From CAZQBY01 sp964540655 (GTDB lineage: Archaea > Altiarchaeota > Altiarchaeia > JAFGQM01), in assembly GCA_964540655.1 (NCBI GenBank), contig CAZINR010000031.1, positions 1 to 15,002 on the forward strand: DNA of 15,002 nt, given 5' to 3'. Below the pieces are notes generated by a model. It saw nothing but the letters and a program-made list of their open reading frames with translations. It was not told the origin of the DNA and ran no database searches. The translations under genes and the position numbers were made by a program. The number at the start of each line of letters is the position of its first letter. Positions within the stretch are counted from its first letter, which is position 1. Below are positions 6,834 through 12,713 of the stretch, one piece after another.

Positions 6834-7388
6834 CTACTCCATGACCGCTCCCACTTCCTTCAACGCCTTGTCCACCTGGGCTATCGCTTTGTCGATGTTC
6901 TCCCACAGCTTGGCGCCCACGACGTTTATCTTCCCGCTGGTGAACACGAGCGCAACGCACTTGGGCTCCTTGACTCGGAAGATCAATCCGGGGAACTGCT
7001 CGGGCTCGTACTCGACGTTGATGAGCTCGGTGGCGGCTATGTCTATGTTGACCTCGTAGCCCAGATTGGCCGAGACGACAAGGTTCTGGACTTTGCTCTC
7101 TATCTTCTTGGGCTTCAGTCCACCCTCCTTGAACTTCTTCTCCAGCTTCTTGACTATCAGGGGTATCTCGTCCCAGTGGCGCGCGCCGGTGCAGTTGACC
7201 TTGCCCGAGGAGAATATCAATGCGGATACCCTCGGCTCTTTCATCCGGTATATCGCGCCCGGGAAATGGTCGGGGTCGTATTCTATGTCCTTAGCCTTCC
7301 TGGCGAACTGCTCAAGGTTTATCCTCTGGTCTATCGAAACGGAGACGACCAGGTTCTCGAGTTTTTTGTCCCATTTGACTTTTGCCAT
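6834..7388 (-). CDS. tbp: TATA-box-binding protein (TBP)
   Basis: TBP binds and bends the TATA box and, with TFB, recruits archaeal RNA polymerase. The 184 residues form two imperfect repeats of about 90 residues, the classic saddle. Matching blocks are LENLVVSVSID against VQNLVVSANLG, EYDPDHFPGAIYRMKEP against EYEPEQFPGLIFRVKEP, and SALIFSSGKVNCTGARHWDE against VALVFTSGKINVVGAKLWEN. The Phe residues that intercalate into DNA (in FPG and in IFSSG/VFTSG) are present in both halves. Length is normal for archaea, with only a short tail (ALKEVGAVME). The start ATG at 7388 is preceded by a TATA-like box 36-45 bases upstream and a palindromic pair of such boxes further out, which makes self-regulation plausible. 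It lies between the small basic gene and mcm on the same strand. Confidence 0.97.
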   Translation of the reverse strand: MAKVKWDKKLENLVVSVSIDQRINLEQFARKAKDIEYDPDHFPGAIYRMKEPRVSALIFSSGKVNCTGARHWDEIPLIVKKLEKKFKEGGLKPKKIESKVQNLVVSANLGYEVNIDIAATELINVEYEPEQFPGLIFRVKEPKCVALVFTSGKINVVGAKLWENIDKAIAQVDKALKEVGAVME

Positions 7389-7420
7389 TTTCGACTCCTA
7401 GAAATATGCGTGTACAGAAC

Positions 7421-7480
7421 AAGCTTTTTATAGAAAACCGGGTCTTATTAGAAGGTCGGGCTATAAAAAGGCTTTTATAG
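7421..7480. promoter_or_regulatory. tbp upstream region with three CTATAAAA boxes, two forming an inverted repeat
   Basis: Three near-identical TATA-like 10-mers occur within 60 bases. CTATAAAAAG is on the minus strand at 7424-7433, CTATAAAAAG on the plus strand at 7461-7470, and CTATAAAAGC on the minus strand at 7471-7480. The last two face each other: arms CTATAAAA and TTTTATAG are perfect over 8 bases around a 4-base AGGC centre. The proximal copy is at a sensible distance from the tbp ATG (7388) for a leader of about 10 bases. The outer pair begins 11 bases after the stop of the small gene at 7492, so it could also act in termination. Confidence 0.5.
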
Positions 7481-7491
7481 GGCGACTCTAC

Positions 7492-7749
7492 TCATATCAG
7501 CCGCCTGCGCCTCATCCGGGCCCTCTCCCTCAGTTTTTGAACCCTGTTACCGCCCGACTTGTTCCACGACTGCCCGACACCCTCGCCCTTTATGTTGTTC
7601 CAGAACGTAGAGCGTGTGCTGTTGGCCTGCTGCAGCGCCTGCACCCAGGGCGGATTGTCGGAATCGCCGCTTTGGGGAACCGGCCTGGCATAATATGCGC
7701 GCATGTCTTTCTTCTTCTTGTCCTCGCCGAACAGTCCCAAGAGGCTCAT
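7492..7749 (-). CDS. Hypothetical small basic protein (85 aa)
   Basis: I do not recognise this protein. From the ATG at 7749 it has 85 residues. It begins MSLLGLFGEDKKKKD, continues with a Pro/Gln/Asn-rich middle (RPVPQSGDSDNPPWVQALQQ) and ends in a strongly basic helix (RVQKLRERARMRRRRLI) that could bind nucleic acid or acidic protein surfaces. The frame is open upstream to 7824, but I prefer the inner ATG: a TATA-like ACTTTTAAGC lies 21-30 bases before it (7770-7779), the right distance for a leaderless transcript, and the upstream residues lie over that promoter. Another frame is open over the same region but has a less natural composition. The gene is divergent from the RecJ-like gene and 103 bases upstream of tbp on the same strand. 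Confidence 0.55.
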   Translation of the reverse strand: MSLLGLFGEDKKKKDMRAYYARPVPQSGDSDNPPWVQALQQANSTRSTFWNNIKGEGVGQSWNKSGGNRVQKLRERARMRRRRLI

Positions 7750-7856
7750 ACATTCCTTAGAGGGGTGTAGCTTAAAAGTAGGTTCTAAGCTTGTTCTATC
7801 CCCACCAGGCATGATTTCGGGCAAACCTTTTCTTTATTCTTCTTATAAAAGCCCGG

Positions 7857-10796
7857 ATGAGCTTTGAAGATTTTTACGCGAAGTGCAAGAGGGTCGCCGA
7901 ACAGCTCGTGAAAGAGAAGAGGCTGACCGTTGTGGGGCATTACGACGCGGACGGCCTGGCCTCCACCGCGATACTGGTCAAGGCCCTGCGGCGCGCAGGA
8001 GTGGAGACCGACTTCATCAACACGCGCCAGATAGACTCGGACCACATAAGCGAGGTCAACGGCTTTGACCATCCGATAGTCTTCGTGGACATGGGCTCCG
8101 GCCAGATAGAGCTGCTCGAGAAGGAGATAAAGGGGAAGTTCTACATAGTGGACCATCACCCCCCCGTAAAGGAGACGCCCAACCAGGTCAACCCGTTCCA
8201 GCACGGCATAGACGGGACCCGGGAGCTTTCGGCCACGGGGGTCGCCTACTTCGTTGCCAGGGCCATGGGCGAGGACAACAAAGACCTCTCGCCGGTCGGC
8301 GTGATCGGAGCGGTCGGCGACATGCAGGACCTCCACGGCGGGCTGAAGGGCGCCAACAGGAGGATAATAAAGGACGCCGAGGAGCTCGGCCTCCTGAACG
8401 CCCACAAAAACCTCACTCTCTTCGGCCGGCAGTCCAGGCCCCTCCCCAAGATGCTGGAATACTGCTCGGAGCCCAGACTGCCTGGACTGACAGGCAATTA
8501 CATGGCCTGCGTGAACTTCATAGAGCAGCTGGGCATAGGAGTCAGGGACCCGCAGACGGGAAAGCCCAGGCATTATGTGGAGCTTAGCCAGGATGAGAGA
8601 AAGAAGCTGACGTCAGCCCTCTACATGCTGTTGCTGGACCACAACGCCCCGCATCTCGTCACCGACATGCTCATAGGTGAGATATACGAGTTCCCCGAGG
8701 AGAAGCCCAAGACCGAGCTTCGCGACGCAAAGGAGTTCGCGACGGTGCTCAATGCCTGTGTAGCACCGGAAACTAGGATAATGGCTGTCGATGGCACCAT
8801 ACAAACAATTGACGACATGCGAGGTTACACCTATTCATTCAGCGGGGAAAATGGCTCCATGACTGTCGACAGCCATGAAGGGATACACAAAGTCAAGCTG
8901 CCGAAAACCCTGCACATGTTCGAAATAACCATGAGCATGGGTTTGACTGTCTCGGCGACTGAAAACCATAGATTTCTGGCTGCAGGACCAAAGGGGGTGG
9001 CATGGAAGCCGGCTGAGGAAATAAGCGGAGAAGACTATCTGGCGGTTCCGAGAGAAATAGAGACCAAGTGCAGCCATTACTACTACAAAACTACGGACCT
9101 TTTCTCAAGCGAAGAGACTATGCAGAAGAAGGGCGCATTCCGACTCAGGAAATGCATGAAATCTATCAGGGACGCAACGATAGATGAAGATTTCTTCGAG
9201 CTCGCAGGATTCATCCTCGGCGATGGCCACTTGTCGAACAATGCCGTCAATCTGGCGTTTGGAACCGACTCGCGGTCCAAGGAACTCGAGTTACACTACA
9301 AAGGGCTCATAAGAAGACTGTTCGCCCTGAACAATTACACTACGGATGCGAAGAATGGAACCAGAAACATCATCTGGAACAACACCACACTAAGTAGGGT
9401 CTTCCAAAAGTTGGGCATACTTTCCGGGAACAAAACGAAGAAAATCAAAATACCGCAGAAATTGCTCATGGGCCCGGATTCATATGTGGCCGCCTTACTT
9501 CGGGGACTAATGGAAAGCGACGGGAATGTCTATAGGGGTGGGCTTGAGTTCAATACCCATAGCAAAGAGCTTGCGGAGCAGCTACCACTGCTATTGCTAA
9601 GGTTCGGCATAAAAAGTCATCTGATGAGGAAAAAATGCCGTGATTGCGCCGGCTCCAAGTATTGCCTAATAATATGCGGGTACGATAACGTCCGAAGATA
9701 CAACCACTCTATAGGCTTTGTAAGCTCCGAAAGAAAGGCGTGGATAAAGAACTGGCTAAAGACGAAGAAGAAACGCAACTCCAACACGGATTTGATACCC
9801 TTCGCCAACGAAGAGCTTGCTTATCTGCACAGAAACCTGGGCCTTCCAAATAAATGGTCCTCACATTTCACATGCTACAAAAAAGGCACTCTCGTAAAGA
9901 GAACGAATCTGGCGAAATATCTGCGGCATTTCGCCTCCCGCGTGCGGGAATGTGAAGATGCCTTGGAAAAGGGAGATATAAAGGAGATACTCGATACTCT
10001 ACGCATAAGCATGGCCAACTTCGCCAAGTGTGCCGGCATATCCCGGGAGTGGCTCGCAAAAATACTCAATGGGAAGCCCCCCGGAAAGAATGCCAGGATG
10101 AAGATACAAAAAGGCATAAGCAAGCAGAAAGAAAGAATGGAAGAGGTTTCTGAGCACTTGAAACATCTGACCGTTCTCACAAATTCTGATTTGCAATGGG
10201 ATAAAGTCAAATCCGTTGACATGCCGGAAAGGCCGGAATACGTCTATGACCTTACGATGCATAAAAATCACAATTATTTTGCTAATGGTATATTGGTCCA
10301 TAATTGCGGAAGGCACGAAGAAGGCGAGGTCGGCGTCTCGGTCTGCATGGGCGACCGGAAGGAGGCATGGCCCAAGGCCAAGCGCCTGCTGGAGAAGCAC
10401 CGCCGGGAGCTTCGCCAGGGCCTGGAGTGGGTCAAGTGCAACGGCATCAGGGATATGGACAACATACACTACTTCGACGCCAGCGGCGTCATAAGGGAGA
10501 CCCTGGTCGGCGTCATCGCCGGCATGGTCTACGGCTCCATGAACGTCGACATCCGCAAGCCCATAATAGCATTCGGGCTAACAGACGAAGGGGAGATGAA
10601 GATATCCGCCCGCGGAAACTACGATCTGGTGCGCGCGGGGCTCAAGCTCGGCGACGCCCTGAGCGAGGCGACAAAGCCGCTCGGCGGGGAGGGCGGCGGG
10701 CACGACGTGGCCGCCGGAGCGAAGATACCGCCCGACAAGAAGTTCGAATTTCTGAACCGGATGGATGAGATTGTGGGAAAGCAGTTAGGTTCTTAA
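7857..10796 (+). CDS. Archaeal RecJ-like DHH nuclease (GAN/Cdc45 homologue), interrupted by an intein
   Basis: Archaeal RecJ-like proteins are DHH-family exonucleases. Some (GAN) bind GINS and are the counterpart of eukaryotic Cdc45 in the replicative helicase. DHH motifs are intact: GHYDADG (27-33), VFVDMG (76-80), VDHHPP (98-103) and GAVGDMQ (151-157). The C-terminal DHHA1 domain has GGEGGGHDVAAGA near residue 940. An intein fills residues 301-816. Removing it leaves 463 residues, close to the usual size for the archaeal family, and rejoins NAC/GRHEEGEVG in frame, restoring the conserved NACGR motif. Catalytic Asp and His residues are retained, so it should be a nuclease rather than an inactive Cdc45. 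A TATA-like TTATAAAA sits only 7 bases before the ATG, too close for normal use; a weaker T/A-rich element at 7826-7837 is better placed. Assignment to GAN specifically is inference. Confidence 0.92.
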   Translation: MSFEDFYAKCKRVAEQLVKEKRLTVVGHYDADGLASTAILVKALRRAGVETDFINTRQIDSDHISEVNGFDHPIVFVDMGSGQIELLEKEIKGKFYIVDHHPPVKETPNQVNPFQHGIDGTRELSATGVAYFVARAMGEDNKDLSPVGVIGAVGDMQDLHGGLKGANRRIIKDAEELGLLNAHKNLTLFGRQSRPLPKMLEYCSEPRLPGLTGNYMACVNFIEQLGIGVRDPQTGKPRHYVELSQDERKKLTSALYMLLLDHNAPHLVTDMLIGEIYEFPEEKPKTELRDAKEFATVLNACVAPETRIMAVDGTIQTIDDMRGYTYSFSGENGSMTVDSHEGIHKVKLPKTLHMFEITMSMGLTVSATENHRFLAAGPKGVAWKPAEEISGEDYLAVPREIETKCSHYYYKTTDLFSSEETMQKKGAFRLRKCMKSIRDATIDEDFFELAGFILGDGHLSNNAVNLAFGTDSRSKELELHYKGLIRRLFALNNYTTDAKNGTRNIIWNNTTLSRVFQKLGILSGNKTKKIKIPQKLLMGPDSYVAALLRGLMESDGNVYRGGLEFNTHSKELAEQLPLLLLRFGIKSHLMRKKCRDCAGSKYCLIICGYDNVRRYNHSIGFVSSERKAWIKNWLKTKKKRNSNTDLIPFANEELAYLHRNLGLPNKWSSHFTCYKKGTLVKRTNLAKYLRHFASRVRECEDALEKGDIKEILDTLRISMANFAKCAGISREWLAKILNGKPPGKNARMKIQKGISKQKERMEEVSEHLKHLTVLTNSDLQWDKVKSVDMPERPEYVYDLTMHKNHNYFANGILVHNCGRHEEGEVGVSVCMGDRKEAWPKAKRLLEKHRRELRQGLEWVKCNGIRDMDNIHYFDASGVIRETLVGVIAGMVYGSMNVDIRKPIIAFGLTDEGEMKISARGNYDLVRAGLKLGDALSEATKPLGGEGGGHDVAAGAKIPPDKKFEFLNRMDEIVGKQLGS
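8757..10304 (+). mobile_element. Intein in RecJ-like nuclease, LAGLIDADG type
   Basis: This 516-residue class 1 intein (residues 301-816) starts at Cys301 (CVAPETRIMAVDGTI). It has block B Thr/His in SATENHRFLAA and ends with block F/G as VYDLTMHKNHNYFANG and ILVHN, followed by extein Cys817. Two LAGLIDADG motifs are visible: LAGFILGDGH (about 449-458) and LLRGLMESDG (about 546-555). Both retain the acidic residue. After the second motif come a Cys cluster (CRDCAGSKYC, about 594-603) and a helix-turn-helix-like stretch (NFAKCAGISREWLAKILNGK, about 720-739), probably DNA-contacting parts of the homing endonuclease. Base composition is more AT-rich than the flanking nuclease exons (more ATA, AAT, AAA codons), consistent with a mobile origin. 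Splicing and endonuclease residues all look intact. Confidence 0.94.
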
Positions 10797-10818
10797 AGAT
10801 TTTTATTACCAAACAATT

Positions 10819-10840
10819 AACTTAGCAGGAACTTAGCAGG
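10819..10840 (+). repeat. Tandem 11-bp direct repeat before the Cys-rich gene
   Basis: AACTTAGCAGG occurs twice with no spacer, and the second copy touches the ATG at 10841. Each copy ends in AGCAGG, a weak Shine-Dalgarno-like string, but the second is too close to the start to serve as one. An upstream TTTTTATTA (10800-10808) may be the promoter of the gene or a T-rich stop signal for the nuclease gene. Confidence 0.6.
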
Positions 10841-12130
10841 ATGGACTCGAAAGGCCAGATATGGATTGTTGCTCTCATAACCGCGGTAATCGCGCTTTTC
10901 GCGTTCATAACCTATTACGTCATCTTCCTTGAACCCAGCGACGACGTCATCGACAAATGGGGCGATCCATCATCTCAGCCCGAATATTCTCCGCAGAAAG
11001 CACCCGAGATATACTGTGAAACAGATTCTGATTGTTCTCTGACCCATGAATTTCAGTGTTGTCCCGGAGTAAGTGAGTATCCCTGTGCCCCGGCTCCACC
11101 TTTAAGAGATAATTGTATACCTGATATGGAGTGCTCTTGCAACCCTGCAGGCGTGTGCATCGGGCGAATCTTTTCTACTTGTGCCTCATGCACCAACGAT
11201 ACTAAGACCTGTCCGGACGGTTCGGTCGTGGGGCGAGTGCTCCCGAACTGCGATTTCGAGGATTGTCCTGTCTTATGCGAGGACGACGCCGATTGTCAGA
11301 TTATCAACGGCGCATGCTGTCTGAGCGGCGTGGAATGCAACAATACGGCGACTTTAGAGTGTGATGAGGGATATGAGCATGAGGTCGTCTGTGTCTGCTC
11401 CTCGAAGGGCGAATGCATCATAACAGAAGAATCATGCAGGCTTGCTCAAAGCGGAGAGCCCGCGCCCAGCCCCCCAGACCCATTGAGCGGCACTGAGTGC
11501 GAGGGCCTCACGGGCCTAGATGAGAAGGGCCAGTGTCTCACCTCGCTGGCAAAGGATGAGGCAGACTCCGAGTGGTGCCAGTACATAAACAGCGAACATT
11601 GGAGAGACAGCTGCTACTACGGAGTGGGCAAGATAACAAAGAATCCGGCCGACTGCGAAGGGCCATACTATGCCAGTGAGAACTGCTTTGATTACCTCTT
11701 TGACAATGGTTATATTGATGACCCTGCCGAATGCCTTGAAGTTGATGAACGAGGCGAGAGCTACAGAGACGAATGCATAATATTGGGAAGCATGAATTCA
11801 AGCGATGTGACGTATTGCGGCGAAAGCTCTACACTGGAGAAACACAAGGAATGCATAAACCGCACTGCACGGCACAATGACGACCCAAGTCTGTGCCTTG
11901 CATTAATCGAGCTGGATTCGGATTCCATCTCCGGAGAGGATAGCACCCTTGCCGCAGAGTGCATATCGAGTGTAGTCTCCACCACAGTCTTCGATTCCGA
12001 CCAGTGCGACCAGCACTTCGACCATATCAACTATAACTCAGTCTGCCAGGCGGCCGTAAGTGGGAGCGGCGCGTACTGCTCTCAGATAACCAGCGTGCGG
12101 CTGAGGGACTGGTGTCTGGATGAGTTCTGA
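10841..12130 (+). CDS. Membrane-anchored Cys-rich extracellular protein
   Basis: This 429-residue protein has a short N-terminus, one hydrophobic segment (about 8-29, IVALITAVIALFAFITYYVI) and then a long acidic, Cys-rich region likely outside the cell. Two copies of a Cys module are visible: YCETDSDC, CC and CSCNPAGVC (about 59-106), then LCEDDADC, CC and CVCSSKGEC (about 146-192). A CPDGSVVGRVLPNC segment (124-137) lies between them. After a Pro-rich linker (PAPSPPDPL) comes a second half with irregular repeats of about 30-40 residues, each with paired Cys and motifs like WCQYINSEHWRDSCYYGV, YRDECIILG and RLRDWCLDEF. The many Cys suggest disulfide bonds. Proteins of this style are common in DPANN-type archaea, where they are guessed to act at the cell surface. 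The function is unknown. Confidence 0.85.
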   Translation: MDSKGQIWIVALITAVIALFAFITYYVIFLEPSDDVIDKWGDPSSQPEYSPQKAPEIYCETDSDCSLTHEFQCCPGVSEYPCAPAPPLRDNCIPDMECSCNPAGVCIGRIFSTCASCTNDTKTCPDGSVVGRVLPNCDFEDCPVLCEDDADCQIINGACCLSGVECNNTATLECDEGYEHEVVCVCSSKGECIITEESCRLAQSGEPAPSPPDPLSGTECEGLTGLDEKGQCLTSLAKDEADSEWCQYINSEHWRDSCYYGVGKITKNPADCEGPYYASENCFDYLFDNGYIDDPAECLEVDERGESYRDECIILGSMNSSDVTYCGESSTLEKHKECINRTARHNDDPSLCLALIELDSDSISGEDSTLAAECISSVVSTTVFDSDQCDQHFDHINYNSVCQAAVSGSGAYCSQITSVRLRDWCLDEF

Positions 12131-12179
12131 ACGAGGTGAATTGGGCTCGAATTTCTTTGGAAGCCCTTCAATGACTTGT

Positions 12180-12680
12180 TCACAAAGGCTTCCTGCCGTA
12201 TGCCAGATAATATATCGTAGCGCCTATGGTGCCCAGCAGCAATATGGTCAGTATGAAGCCGACCTTCTTCCCCCCTCTGATCGAATCTCTCATGGCACAG
12301 TCTATGAGCATGGCAAGGAAGATTATGACGCCCAATACAAGGAGGGGCCAGCTGAGCAATGCAAGAGTATTCAGCAGTTCGATGTAGCTGGCCGGCCCTA
12401 TAGCCATGCCATATATCACCTTCACCGAGGAGCTGGCATGCACCCAAAGAATGATATGGGTAATAAACCAGCACCAGAAAAAGACCAACAACACCAGGAA
12501 CAAACGCCTTCCCAAGGATGCTTCCTTCTTCTCCTTCTTCTTGAAGGTAATGAATGCGAGGTCTATCTGGTCGTCCGAATAACCCGAATTCCTCATGGCG
12601 GCCTTAACCTCCTGGTCGTTATGTCCCTCATCCAGCATCCTTCTGACAGCCGTCCTGACTTCGTTTACGCCACTTTCCAT
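12180..12680 (-). CDS. Membrane protein: N-terminal short helical domain plus PLDc_N-like region
   Basis: This is a 166-residue protein in three parts. Residues 5-46 form a small helical domain with a repeated pattern (VRRMLDEGHNDQEVKAAM, SGYSDDQIDLAF) resembling UBA/SHOCT-like modules seen at the ends of archaeal membrane proteins. A basic linker follows (KKKEKKEASLGRR). Then come about four hydrophobic segments (59-79, 86-104, 107-127, 138-160). The last two with their loop (IDCAMRDSIRGGKK, then LGTIGATIYYLAYGRKPL) resemble the PLDc_N membrane hairpin, with its Asp-Cys before the loop and a terminal Tyr/Gly/Arg/Lys. No catalytic residues are evident. The ATG at 12680 is preceded by a TATA-like box 20-33 bases upstream, overlapping the end of the GIDE-LemA gene. 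The gene converges with the Cys-rich gene, 49 bases apart. The function is unknown. Confidence 0.75.
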   Translation of the reverse strand: MESGVNEVRTAVRRMLDEGHNDQEVKAAMRNSGYSDDQIDLAFITFKKKEKKEASLGRRLFLVLLVFFWCWFITHIILWVHASSSVKVIYGMAIGPASYIELLNTLALLSWPLLVLGVIIFLAMLIDCAMRDSIRGGKKVGFILTILLLGTIGATIYYLAYGRKPL

Positions 12681-12699
12681 CCTCTTTTTGTTTAGGGAG

Positions 12700-12713
12700 T
12701 GCTTTATAAAAAA
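12700..12713 (-). promoter_or_regulatory. TATA box of the PLDc_N-like gene, overlapping the GIDE-LemA stop
   Basis: The minus strand reads GTTTTTTATAAAGC-like sequence here, with the GIDE-LemA stop codon (TAA, 12704-12706) inside it. It lies 20-33 bases before the ATG at 12680, the usual archaeal spacing for a leaderless or very short leader. AAAGAGG directly before the ATG looks like a ribosome site but is too close to function as one. Confidence 0.5.

Noticed and set aside
7785..8573. Minus-strand open frame of 262 codons
   Set aside because: It is antisense to the DHH domain of the RecJ-like nuclease, whose motifs are all in the plus frame; it shows no recognisable domain.
2996..10796. 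Possible fusion genes or frameshifts behind the unusual lengths of MCM (1228 aa) and the nuclease (979 aa)
   Set aside because: Removing the inteins gives 693 and 463 residues with exteins rejoining in frame at conserved motifs, so no frameshift or fusion is needed.
12140..12170. Weak inverted repeat (GGGCT and AGCCC) between the convergent genes as a hairpin terminator
   Set aside because: Arms are only about 5 bases with a long loop and no following T-run.
12120..12695. Plus-strand open frame of 191 codons
   Set aside because: It is antisense to the PLDc_N-like membrane protein, whose hydrophobic pattern and promoter support the minus strand.
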